Positions 16,547-24,575 of a stretch of DNA of 45,198 nt are shown here, one piece after another. Numbering within the stretch: position 1 is the stretch's first letter; each line of letters starts with the position of its first letter. A program made the translations under genes and the position numbers. The notes beneath the pieces were generated by a model that worked only from the letters and a program-made list of their open reading frames with translations, searched no databases and was not told the origin of the DNA. This DNA is from Candidatus Thalassarchaeum sp. (GTDB lineage: Archaea > Thermoplasmatota > Poseidoniia > Poseidoniales > Thalassarchaeaceae): positions 22,214 through 67,411 of the forward strand of contig JAKURM010000002.1 of the NCBI GenBank assembly GCA_022449945.1, read 5' to 3'.

Positions 16547-17319
16547 TCTCTCCCCACCTTCTCCAGCGAATCGCAGGTACTTAGGCTACTCTCTAGCGAG
16601 TGCAGGTAAGCTTGCTGAACCGGAACAAGAAGAACTGGGGCGTCTGAGTTAGATTCCCTCAGATCTGAGAGCGCACCCCTGAGCCTGGATGAAAGACGGC
16701 TATCCCTTTCACGAATTAATGTAGAGGTTAGTCCGATCCTTTCTTCGGCCCACCAAGCGGCACATACCGTAGCTGCTGCACCAAGATCTGCATTGACAGA
16801 GTTATGCGGGGATACTCGTTTTATTGCTGATTTTCTTAATCGGGACCATCGCTTTGTTCGGCCCAAAGTTGCTAGTAGATTTCGGAACTTAACCTGTTCA
16901 TCGGCCCAGCGGGATTGCCAATCTAACCAATCCTGATCGTCAATTCCTGGCTCGATTGCATAAATCGGAAGACCGCCCCGGGAATTCTCGGCATGGCGGA
17001 TTAGTCGGATTCTCTCAGGATCTGGAATAGAAGGTCCGGCTATTTCCAAAGCCCTGAGATCACGAACCAGCATCCCCAGCGTTGTCCCTGAAGCGGCGGC
17101 TGATTCCACATGGACTCCGGGACTATTCTTGTCCTGCCCTTCTTCGTCTCTTATCGCCAAGAGTTCATCGGGTGATGCAATCAATGCTAGTCCATCCCAA
17201 TTTCTGGGCCTCAGTTCAGAGGGCATCCTAACACATGGAAGATATGGCCAGAGAAGGATTGTCCCTCCCAGAGGGTCTTCGAAAGGCGATGGTTCCCATC
17301 TTAGTTCCGGGATGGACAC
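16543..17319 (-). CDS. Unknown protein, first gene of the TBP-like operon
   Basis: A 258-residue soluble protein with no family I can name confidently. The C-terminal 90 residues read RERDSRLSSRLRGALSDL followed by a hydrophobic strand (PVLLVPVQ) and a helix. This is loosely reminiscent of the C-terminal end of TraB/PrgY proteins ('eRDrxlaxxlxxl...vvvVGxxH'). However, the N-terminal GTaH motif of that family is absent and the His is missing. The middle has a Trp-rich helical stretch (DWLDWQSRWADEQ). The stop overlaps the TBP-like gene start by 4 bp, so the two are translationally coupled. It is divergent from the thioesterase gene at 17400. Confidence 0.6.
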   Translation of the reverse strand: MSIPELRWEPSPFEDPLGGTILLWPYLPCVRMPSELRPRNWDGLALIASPDELLAIRDEEGQDKNSPGVHVESAAASGTTLGMLVRDLRALEIAGPSIPDPERIRLIRHAENSRGGLPIYAIEPGIDDQDWLDWQSRWADEQVKFRNLLATLGRTKRWSRLRKSAIKRVSPHNSVNADLGAAATVCAAWWAEERIGLTSTLIRERDSRLSSRLRGALSDLRESNSDAPVLLVPVQQAYLHSLESSLSTCDSLEKVGRE

Positions 17320-17399
17320 GTACCGCCGAGACGTCTCCCTCGGTTCAATACAACGGTGAAATCACGCATCTGGTTCCCCAATTACTGTAGGATTCAAGG

Positions 17400-17879
17400 A
17401 TGATGAGTTTCCGAGGTGTTTCGATGGCAGTTGATGGACCGTTCTCAATTGACCCCGTGGTGCTTCTGAATGAGGTATTCCCTGGGCACACAAACGCATT
17501 GAATACCCTGTTTGGTGGTAGGCTGATGTCAATCATGGATACAGCAGCAGGGATGTCTGCATCGAAGTTTGCGCACAGGGAGTTTGTTACAGTCTCAGTA
17601 GATGCTTTGAAGTTCAGAAGGCCGTCTTTCCAAGGAGAGGTTATTCGAACTACTGCTAGAGTGGTTTGGACGTCCCCCCGAACAGCTGGCATTCACGTTA
17701 CTTCTTGCAGACTTTCAAGATCAGAATGGGTTGGCGAAGAGATATGTTCAGGATTCTTCTTCATGGTCGCAATCGACTCTTCGATGAAGCCAGTAGAGAT
17801 TCCTCAGTTTGTCCCAAGTTCTGACAAAGAGAAAGACCTGTGGTCTCAAGCAGAAGCTGCCCGTGAAGCAATGAGATGA
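17400..17879 (+). CDS. Hotdog-fold acyl-CoA thioesterase (YciA/ACOT type)
   Basis: This enzyme hydrolyses acyl-CoA to free acid and CoA. The 159-residue chain carries the family signature VFPGHTNALNTLFGGRLMS (about 27-45), then MDTAAGMSASKFA with the catalytic-site Asp. A central strand reads VTVSVDALKFRRPSFQGEV. The hexameric hotdog family uses Asn and Asp from these elements. Start codons at 17400 and 17424 (MAVDGPFSI) are both possible. It lies alone between divergent and plus-strand genes of unknown function. The acyl chain preference is not predictable. It could recycle CoA for the beta-oxidation-like enzymes seen near 37-40 kb; that link is inference. Confidence 0.88.
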   Translation: MMSFRGVSMAVDGPFSIDPVVLLNEVFPGHTNALNTLFGGRLMSIMDTAAGMSASKFAHREFVTVSVDALKFRRPSFQGEVIRTTARVVWTSPRTAGIHVTSCRLSRSEWVGEEICSGFFFMVAIDSSMKPVEIPQFVPSSDKEKDLWSQAEAAREAMR

Positions 17880-17986
17880 GAAGAAAATCAGATTTCTGGA
17901 GAAAAAAATCTCGTATGGAAGAAGGCACCTGAGTACAATCAATATCCCATGGACTTATACCCTATGTTGGTCGCTCCGCGCATGGG

Positions 17987-19639
17987 ATGTACTTAGCCGG
18001 GCCTAAGGGCCCGATGGAGAAGAGGAATGCTGAGCTTTTTGGTGAACTCAACTTAGTCGGGACAAGAGGGAAGTGTTGCGCCATACTAACAGAGCGTCAG
18101 CTAACCATAGAGAGGTTTGACGGCAAGGGACTGAGGCTAGACTTGGCTGCAATAGATAGAATGAGGCATCTGAAGGTTCCAATGTTGCCTTCGGGGACCT
18201 ATCTCCTTGGTGGGATCGCAATCTATCTTGGAATAACTACGATCATGTCCCCCTTGAGTTGGGTGTCAATCGGAGTAGGTTTTACTGCTATAGTATCGAA
18301 CTTCATTTCCAGGTACTCGATTCTAGCCATAGAGACTGGTTCAGGTGGAAGGCATCTAGTCTCAGGAAGCGAGGGGAATCTACTGAAGCTTTGTCTGATG
18401 GTCGACCGTGTAAGGCACGGAAGTGACTTGGAAGAGGCTCGAATAGGACTGGAAGAGCTGGAAACCGGACTCCCCACATTCCCCTCAATAAGAGATGCAA
18501 AGGGGATCCTTGCCACACCTGATAAAAAAAGCAAAACAAATATGGGGATGCTTGGACTTCCATCGGGAATGGCCAGTATTGAGGCATTTGAAGTGGACAC
18601 GATTATGGATCAAGTTCCGCTAGAGTCGGTGGCAGACAATCGAAACGAAAGGCTGCCAGACAGCCCTAGCATTAGTGATTTCTCGGGCCCAGCAGTGGCG
18701 CAGAATGAGCAAAACTCACTAAATGCATACGAAAGAGCCTGGGGGGTAGATAGTACTCCCTCATGGTACAAGGAAAGGGAAATTGCTCAGGCTCCCGAGA
18801 ACAGAATTGATTCAGCTCTAAGTGATGCATCTCAAGGGATGGACCTCTTCGCTCCTGGTTGGATTTTTGATGCGGCTACGCCAAGCGAGATAGATGAATT
18901 CAGAGAAAACGGAAATAGCGATTCTGGTGTGCTCGGAGATTTGTTTGACTCGACAGAGCAGAGGGAGAGAGAACTGTCTAGTTCTCAAATGATAAAGCAG
19001 GCCCACAATTCCTTCGGTGCCCCTGAACAGCCGTATGTTCGGCCCATGCTACCTCCTCCGACAGACGAGGCAGTCAGAGAGGAGTGCAGGGCAGGAGTAG
19101 TCCGTCGGGCGAGAGCGAAGCAGGAGCTTCGCCTCAACAACATGACTGAGGCGCCAATAAAACCCGCAAATCTAGAAGAGTATCCGGCCCTAAACAAACT
19201 AGCCAATTCAATGGGTACCACGAGATTGTCAGTGAACATGGCAGATTCGAAAAAGCCATCGTCGGGTTGGCTAGGAAGGCTTCTAAGGCCAAGTGGTGGA
19301 ATGGTGGTTAGGGAAGAAAATAGAGGGGTTTCGAATCAAAAATCCGAGGTCGTTTCAGACGAAAAGCCACGCTTCCAGAGTTCCCAGCACATGAGGCTGA
19401 GAAGCGACCAGGAACATCAGGCAGAGGTTGGTGCAAGAATCCGAGGAATGAGGAATTCTGCTGAATATTCTTCTGCTAAGGATACACTGGATTCGATAGT
19501 ATCTAGGATTCAGAGTGGGGAAGAGGAGGCTCCTAGGATGATGGAGGCTCCGAGCAACTCACTGAGATTCGGCCAATTAAGGCCCACCTCCTCTAAAGAC
19601 GATCCGCATCCGCTCCCTGGTCTTCGAAGACTGGGCTAG
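17987..19639 (+). CDS. Membrane-anchored protein with long disordered tail, unknown
   Basis: A 550-residue protein with no recognisable family. Residues 1-65 look like a small folded cytosolic domain (CAILTERQLTIERF; a PH-like 'how the protein sees itself' strand pattern is possible but unproven). Two adjacent membrane helices follow (about 70-87 and 90-107), then a short conserved-looking part to about 150. Residues about 160-550 are polar and low in hydrophobic clusters, with many Ser, Glu, Arg, Pro and Met, and are probably disordered and cytoplasmic. ATG 17987 has no clear SD; a TTATACC TATA-like element lies about 30 bp upstream. Its stop is immediately followed by the stop of the convergent PfkB gene. 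Confidence 0.65.
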   Translation: MYLAGPKGPMEKRNAELFGELNLVGTRGKCCAILTERQLTIERFDGKGLRLDLAAIDRMRHLKVPMLPSGTYLLGGIAIYLGITTIMSPLSWVSIGVGFTAIVSNFISRYSILAIETGSGGRHLVSGSEGNLLKLCLMVDRVRHGSDLEEARIGLEELETGLPTFPSIRDAKGILATPDKKSKTNMGMLGLPSGMASIEAFEVDTIMDQVPLESVADNRNERLPDSPSISDFSGPAVAQNEQNSLNAYERAWGVDSTPSWYKEREIAQAPENRIDSALSDASQGMDLFAPGWIFDAATPSEIDEFRENGNSDSGVLGDLFDSTEQRERELSSSQMIKQAHNSFGAPEQPYVRPMLPPPTDEAVREECRAGVVRRARAKQELRLNNMTEAPIKPANLEEYPALNKLANSMGTTRLSVNMADSKKPSSGWLGRLLRPSGGMVVREENRGVSNQKSEVVSDEKPRFQSSQHMRLRSDQEHQAEVGARIRGMRNSAEYSSAKDTLDSIVSRIQSGEEEAPRMMEAPSNSLRFGQLRPTSSKDDPHPLPGLRRLG

Positions 19640-20605
19640 TTAGAGGCCCACCATTCTACGATAGCGGTCCATCCTGCCATGGTACATCCCCCTCTCAAGT
19701 GACTGCAGATTCTCCGAGCCCAGTCCGCCTAGAGCAAATGAGGAAGTGACTACGGCATGAACCATTGCTGAACGCATCCCCTCTATATCATTCAGTATTC
19801 CTTTCCTATCGGACATGTTGGCTAGAAGGGCGCCGGCGAATGAGTCCCCACATCCAGTGGGATCTACGATTTCTTTTACAGGGAAGGCGGGCAGAACAAT
19901 GGTCCCGCATGGAAGATTGGCTAGGACACCCGAGGATCCCCTCTTCACAATCAGTGCCCTTGGTCCGCTACCCGCTTCCTTCCCACCATGGAGGCAGGCC
20001 CCTGACATTATTGGCTGGATTGCCTGGGTGAATACCTGCTCCCCAGATATGGCGCAAACCTCTTCCTCGTTCAATATTGCAATATCTGCCTTCCGAAGAG
20101 CTAGGGAGAGGGTCTCGAATTCCTGCTCGATCCAAAGCATGAACGTGTCGATTGCTGAAATCTCAACACTGGGGCACTGGTCGAGAACAGCAACTTGAGA
20201 GGAAGGGTGCGTGTTGGCGCAGAAGAGAACGTTTGGATTAATCCAAGGTTGGGGAATCTCGGGTTGAAATTCGTCAAGGACTAAGATTTCAGTTGAAATT
20301 GATTCAACGTTCTCCATCGATCCCTCATATCTGCAAGACCACCGAAACGTCTTACCATCTAGACGTTGGACCCCAGAAAAGTCAATCCCTAGACCCTCCA
20401 GTATCGATTGGTGCGAGTTTGAGAAGTCGTCCCCCACTGGCCCAACAATGCCTACCCTTGATGGCCCTCCTGGAACCTTGGGCAGATGGAATGACGATGC
20501 CACTCCCGAATGGATGGCTGAGCCCCCAAGAATGTCTGAACCACTAGCCTCGGGGGTCTCGATATCATCGTATCCTATGCTCCCAACGATTAACATCTCT
20601 ACCAA
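19640..20605 (-). CDS. PfkB/ribokinase-family sugar or nucleoside kinase
   Basis: This protein phosphorylates a sugar, nucleoside or related alcohol with ATP. The 321-residue chain has the N-terminal glycine-rich entry LGGSAIHSGVASS (about 27-39), near-family VGIVGPVGDDF, and the hallmark C-terminal DPTGCGDSFAGALLA (about 247-261). That motif contains the catalytic Asp and the anion hole. An NEEEVCAISG segment is typical of the family. The substrate cannot be deduced. The gene begins 1 bp downstream of the biotin carboxylase stop on the same strand, so it belongs to that operon. An ADP-dependent or nucleoside-specific role is possible but not shown. Confidence 0.88.
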   Translation of the reverse strand: MVEMLIVGSIGYDDIETPEASGSDILGGSAIHSGVASSFHLPKVPGGPSRVGIVGPVGDDFSNSHQSILEGLGIDFSGVQRLDGKTFRWSCRYEGSMENVESISTEILVLDEFQPEIPQPWINPNVLFCANTHPSSQVAVLDQCPSVEISAIDTFMLWIEQEFETLSLALRKADIAILNEEEVCAISGEQVFTQAIQPIMSGACLHGGKEAGSGPRALIVKRGSSGVLANLPCGTIVLPAFPVKEIVDPTGCGDSFAGALLANMSDRKGILNDIEGMRSAMVHAVVTSSFALGGLGSENLQSLERGMYHGRMDRYRRMVGL

Positions 20606-20606
20606 T

Positions 20607-21953
20607 CTAATTCCCCCCTGACAATAGCGTGGGATGACTGGTCAAGTAGTCTGTGGTAATCCTTCTTTCTCTGAAATCCTGTTCCTCCAATATGGCTCTG
20701 TGTAATGGAATCAAGGTGTCGACACCAAGTAGAATCGTCTCATCTAGTGCAGAGTCCAACTTTTCTATCGCCTCTTCTCTTGTTCCAGCCCATGCAATAA
20801 TTTTCGCCAATAGTGAGTCAAAAGAGCCAGGCATGTCATATCCAGAATGTGCGTGCGAGTCGACTCTTATTCCAGGCCCACCCGGCCAGTGACATTCCCA
20901 TATCTTTCCAGGTGATGGTTCCAATGTCATTGGATTCTCGGCATTTATCCTTGCTTGGATTGCATGGCCAGACCATCTAATCTCAGACTGTGAAATGGGA
21001 ATTGGCTCCCCTGCAGCAATTTGAATTCCAATTGAGACCAGATCCAAACCGGTGATCATCTCTGTTACTGTGTGTTCTACTTGTACTCGAGGGTTTACTT
21101 CCATGAAGTAGAATTCGCCATTTGCATTCCTGAGGAACTCAAAGGTTGCAAGGCCGCTGTACCCGATTGCCTCGGCACCAGCAACTACTCTTGAACCAAG
21201 TGCTTCCCTTTCCTCTTCACTTAGCCATGGCCCTTCCTCGATTATCTTCTGATGCCTTCTTTGGATAGAGCAGAATCTTTCCCCGATGTGTACTGCCCTT
21301 TTTCCGTCCCCAACAACCTGGAACTCGATATGTTCTGCTCTGTCGATGAACTCCTCGATGAATACCCTGTCGTCGCCGAATGCGGATAGAGCTCTGCTTT
21401 GGCACATCCTCAATGCAGAGTCGAAATCATCCTTGTCGTGGACCACCTGCATCCCAATACCACCCCCTCCTGATGCGGCCTTAATCATGAGTGGGAATCC
21501 GATGGAATTGGCAATTTCTAATGCCTCCCCCGGACTGGTGATTGGTTCGTCAGTCCCTCTTGCTACGGGAATCCCCGCATTGGACATCGCCTTCCTAGCT
21601 GCAATTTTGTCCCCCAGAAGGCGTAGTGAATCTGGAGACGGTCCGATGAAAGTAATTCCCTCTTCTGCGAGTCTCTGAGCAAAAGATGGGTTCTCCGACA
21701 AGAAGCCGTATCCCGGGTGAACTGCATCAGCACCAGTCTCTTTTGCTGCTGAGACAATTGCTTCTATATCCAAGTAGGATGCAAGTGGGTCATCCCTAGG
21801 AATGAAATATCCTTCATCAGCAAGTCTGACTGGAAGAGATAGGCGATCCTCTCTTCCGTGTATCACTACTGATGAGACGCCCATGGAGCTCAGAGAACGT
21901 ACAATCCGAAGAGCGATCTCCCCTCGATTGGCGACCAAGACGCGGCGGAACAC
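20607..21953 (-). CDS. accC: Biotin carboxylase subunit of acetyl/propionyl-CoA carboxylase
   Basis: This enzyme carboxylates biotin on a carrier protein using ATP and bicarbonate. At 448 residues it is the free-standing subunit type, with no biotinyl lysine domain (no EAMKM) attached. Motifs present are the N-terminal VLVANRGEIALRI, VHPGYGFLSEN and the ATP-grasp loop KAASGGGGIGMQ. EFIDRAEHIEFQV, RRHQKIIEEGP and the Mn-binding EVNPRVQVEHTVTE are also intact. The carboxyltransferase and biotin carrier are not in this window. It is followed 1 bp later by a PfkB kinase and preceded by the flavoprotein reductase. Marine Group II uses such carboxylases in propionyl/acetyl-CoA metabolism (general knowledge, not read here). 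Confidence 0.93.
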   Translation of the reverse strand: MFRRVLVANRGEIALRIVRSLSSMGVSSVVIHGREDRLSLPVRLADEGYFIPRDDPLASYLDIEAIVSAAKETGADAVHPGYGFLSENPSFAQRLAEEGITFIGPSPDSLRLLGDKIAARKAMSNAGIPVARGTDEPITSPGEALEIANSIGFPLMIKAASGGGGIGMQVVHDKDDFDSALRMCQSRALSAFGDDRVFIEEFIDRAEHIEFQVVGDGKRAVHIGERFCSIQRRHQKIIEEGPWLSEEEREALGSRVVAGAEAIGYSGLATFEFLRNANGEFYFMEVNPRVQVEHTVTEMITGLDLVSIGIQIAAGEPIPISQSEIRWSGHAIQARINAENPMTLEPSPGKIWECHWPGGPGIRVDSHAHSGYDMPGSFDSLLAKIIAWAGTREEAIEKLDSALDETILLGVDTLIPLHRAILEEQDFRERRITTDYLTSHPTLLSGGN

Positions 21954-21995
21954 AATGGCTCGCTAGGTACACTTTCGTATCAGTGAATCGGACAG

Positions 21996-23306
21996 TTAGT
22001 ATACGTCTCTTAGGTATCTTTTCTCGGTCTTCATGAGGCCCGTCTCAACGAATTCCTTTGCTTCTTCAAGGCTCATTCCACCAAATTCTGAGCATATTCC
22101 AATGAGTGTGCTGTGTACATCTTTTGCCATGTACTGTTTATCCCCGCAGACGTAGAAGTATGCCCCGTTATCAATCCAATTCCAAATCTCCTCGCCGCTA
22201 TTCTTCATCAGATGCTGAACATAGACTTTCTCGGAACCTTGGCGGGACCATGCCAGATCATGTTTTGTGATGAGTCCTTTCTCATTCCATTTCTTCATTT
22301 CGTCCCGATATAGGTACTCCCCTTCCTCGGTCCAGTCCCCAAAGAATAACCAGTTCCTACCTGTTGAGCCGTCTATCTCCCTTTGTTGGAGGAAGGCCCG
22401 AAACGGAGCTATTCCAGTTCCCGGACCCACCATGATAATGTCCTTTGAGCCGTCTTCTGGCAAAACAAATGACCTCGTAGGTGACATGAAAACTCCCACC
22501 TCTGTTGAGTTGGTCTCGCACTCGTCTGCCATGAATCCGGTGCAAAGGCCGGCTCTGCCCCTGCCATGGTGGCTGTATCTGACGATGGCTACTGTTAGGT
22601 GCACAGTTCCCTTCTCGAAATCAGGACTGCTAGCTATCGAATATAGCCGGGGTTTCAGACGATCCATTCCGTCTACCAGCTGTTGGGGCGTGAAACCTAT
22701 TCCGCCAAAGTCTGAGATAGAGTCGATGTAGTCTCTGGACCATATGTAATCCTCCATTGCTTTGGAGTCGGATGTTAGTTCTGATAGTAGAGTGGCATAG
22801 CTTTCCCCCACTGGACCCACTTCCACATAACCCTCTGGAAGGTCGCCTTCGCTTCCTGATCCGGCCCAATCTAGAAGCAGTGTACCATCCTTTGAAGAGT
22901 ATCTCTTCCTACTTGTGATGCTAATCTTTACTTGCGCAGAATCCTCAGGAGCCCTATTTGCAAGGCCCTCGATCCATTTCTTGGAGACTCTATGTATTTC
23001 AAATCGGTCAGTTAGTGCATCCCTTAGCATACAGGATCCCAAATGGGTTTCCACTTCCTCATCACCAGAGAAATTTGTAGCCAGCAGTATCTCGTCTGCC
23101 AACTCGGGAGGGCATCTTGGGATTACTGCCAATGCGTCTCCAGCCTTGTAATTGAGGCCCGAGTCCTTTAGTTCGAAAACAATGTGTCTAGTTTCCTTTT
23201 GTGAACTCTCCCCATTAAGGACAAAGTTTTGTGAAATGGTAGTCATGTATGGATTCTTGGCACTCCAGTCTGACATGCCTATTACCAAGCCATTGGAGTT
23301 GTTCAT
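21996..23306 (-). CDS. CysJ/CPR-like FAD-NADPH reductase lacking the flavodoxin domain
   Basis: A 436-residue protein covering only the FAD and NADP(H) half of diflavin reductases. The connecting/FAD domain includes DALAVIPRCPPEL and the FAD-binding RLYSIASSP. The NADP domain has VGPGTGIAPFRAFLQQRE, FFGDWTEEGEYLYRDEM and YVCGDKQYMAKDV. The chain ends KRYLRDVY, the family's C-terminal aromatic. No FMN-binding flavodoxin region precedes it, so electrons must pass to a separate flavodoxin or ferredoxin or directly to an acceptor. Potential partners in the window are the ferredoxin at 33.5 kb and the BoxB-like and Rieske oxygenases, but that is inference. It is the first gene of the operon with accC and the PfkB kinase. 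Confidence 0.9.
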   Translation of the reverse strand: MNNSNGLVIGMSDWSAKNPYMTTISQNFVLNGESSQKETRHIVFELKDSGLNYKAGDALAVIPRCPPELADEILLATNFSGDEEVETHLGSCMLRDALTDRFEIHRVSKKWIEGLANRAPEDSAQVKISITSRKRYSSKDGTLLLDWAGSGSEGDLPEGYVEVGPVGESYATLLSELTSDSKAMEDYIWSRDYIDSISDFGGIGFTPQQLVDGMDRLKPRLYSIASSPDFEKGTVHLTVAIVRYSHHGRGRAGLCTGFMADECETNSTEVGVFMSPTRSFVLPEDGSKDIIMVGPGTGIAPFRAFLQQREIDGSTGRNWLFFGDWTEEGEYLYRDEMKKWNEKGLITKHDLAWSRQGSEKVYVQHLMKNSGEEIWNWIDNGAYFYVCGDKQYMAKDVHSTLIGICSEFGGMSLEEAKEFVETGLMKTEKRYLRDVY

Positions 23307-23359
23307 CGCTTAAGAACGAATGTGGAAGTTGAGACTCCCGCAGAAGGAAGCATCAAGTC

Positions 23360-24175
23360 ATGGGTACCCCAACGAGAGTCGTGGCGGAGTTGAGGTTCCT
23401 AGGATCAGGAAACGCTTTCTCACCACCTGGAAGGATGCATGCACTGACACTTCTTGATGGTTCGATACTAATTGATGTCCCTCCGACGGTACTTACCCAG
23501 ATGCGAAATTTTGGAGTTTCGCCATCTCAAATTCGTCACCTCTTGATCACTCATTGGCATGCTGATCATTGTTTCGGATTTCCATTCTTGATGCTGGACA
23601 GATGGAAAATGGGAGGGATGGAGGGTCAATTGGAAAAATTACAGATACATTGCAGACCCGGTGGAAGAAAGAGACTGGCAGAACTATGCGAGGTCGGTTT
23701 TCCTGGTTCTTTGACTGAAGAGATTGAGGAAAGATGCTCCTGGAACGAGTCTGAGAGTGGAGAGCTCCCCCCTACTGATTGGATTTTCGAGAGGTTCCCC
23801 GTCCGGCATACGCCTGAGACAGATCCGCATGGTTACAAATTGGTCCACAAGAGTGGGCTCTCCATATTGCACTGTGGAGATTCGGGGCCTTGCGAAGAAA
23901 TTGAGCAGAGAGCTCGCAATTCGGACATTGTTATCCTAGAAATGGGAGTTCCTGATTTCGTAAAAAGCCCACATCATCACAACCCATCGGACGTAGTCTC
24001 CTTCCAAATGCGGCACCCCCATACTTCGGTGTTAGTAACTCACAACTTCTCAAAGTCTCAAGGTTCCGAAATTGGCTTCGAAATCCCGATATTGCCAGAG
24101 GGAATATTACAGATCGAAGATGGGGATTGTCTAGAAATTTCAGAATCGGGACAATTTTCTTTGATAAGAAAATAA
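23360..24175 (+). CDS. Metallo-beta-lactamase-fold hydrolase (RNase Z-like subgroup)
   Basis: A 271-residue two-metal hydrolase. It has the opening strand FLGSGNAFSPPGR (about 9-21) and the metal motif THWHADHCFG (about 64-73). A further His is in RHTPETDPHGYKL and the metal-bridging Asp in HCGDSGPCEEI. A last His lies in VTHNFSKSQG. The GSGNA start and HxHxDH spacing resemble RNase Z-like and phosphodiesterase-like members. The exosite arm of true tRNase Z is not evident, so a phosphodiesterase or other hydrolase role is equally likely. It is divergent from the flavoprotein reductase with 53 bp between starts. A T-rich run follows the stop. Confidence 0.85.
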   Translation: MGTPTRVVAELRFLGSGNAFSPPGRMHALTLLDGSILIDVPPTVLTQMRNFGVSPSQIRHLLITHWHADHCFGFPFLMLDRWKMGGMEGQLEKLQIHCRPGGRKRLAELCEVGFPGSLTEEIEERCSWNESESGELPPTDWIFERFPVRHTPETDPHGYKLVHKSGLSILHCGDSGPCEEIEQRARNSDIVILEMGVPDFVKSPHHHNPSDVVSFQMRHPHTSVLVTHNFSKSQGSEIGFEIPILPEGILQIEDGDCLEISESGQFSLIRK

Positions 24176-24190
24176 TATTTTTCTTTACTA
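24176..24190 (+). terminator. T-rich putative terminator after the MBL-fold gene
   Basis: ATATTTTTCTTTACT begins immediately after the stop codon. Archaeal transcription commonly ends at such short T-runs without a hairpin. It is also the left edge of the AT-rich 400-bp gap. Placement and composition are the only evidence. Confidence 0.35.
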
Positions 24191-24575
24191 GTATATATAT
24201 TGGAAGAATAAAAATTACTAGTGTGGAAGTGATCAAGTGAATATTTCAATAATTTTTGACGTTTCCAAAAAAGATTTGGAGTGAAATTAAGGCAAGCTCC
24301 AAGAATGCTCGTGAGGCAATGGTGAGATGTATTTTTTACACTGGCAATATATTTTCACAAACGGATGACTGGGAGATACTGTGAATGACATCGATTTTAG
24401 AAATCACTATTCGAAATTGTAACTCTTTGTACCTGTCAAAACATCAATAATCGGGCTTCTCCCAAGACACTCTTATTACCACTGTCAACCTCGCTTGGTG
24501 GCACGCACTTCTAGCAATGAACCCAATGGGGTGGAGGACTGGCGATGAGTGATGAAAATAACAAGGTGAAAAAAA
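24176..24575. other. AT-rich intergenic region upstream of orc1/cdc6; possible origin or regulatory region
   Basis: About 400 bp without a convincing gene. The first 120 bp are very AT-rich. It contains a direct repeat TTACTAGT at 24185-24192 and 24215-24222, each followed within about 10 bp by GGAAG. It also has an inverted repeat TCCAAA-AAAGA-TTTGGA at 24264-24280. The position just ahead of an Orc1/Cdc6 gene is where many archaeal replication origins sit. No full ORB (TTCCAGTGGAAAC-like) was found here. A short ORF from ATG 24545 runs out of frame into the start of orc1. Confidence 0.4.
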
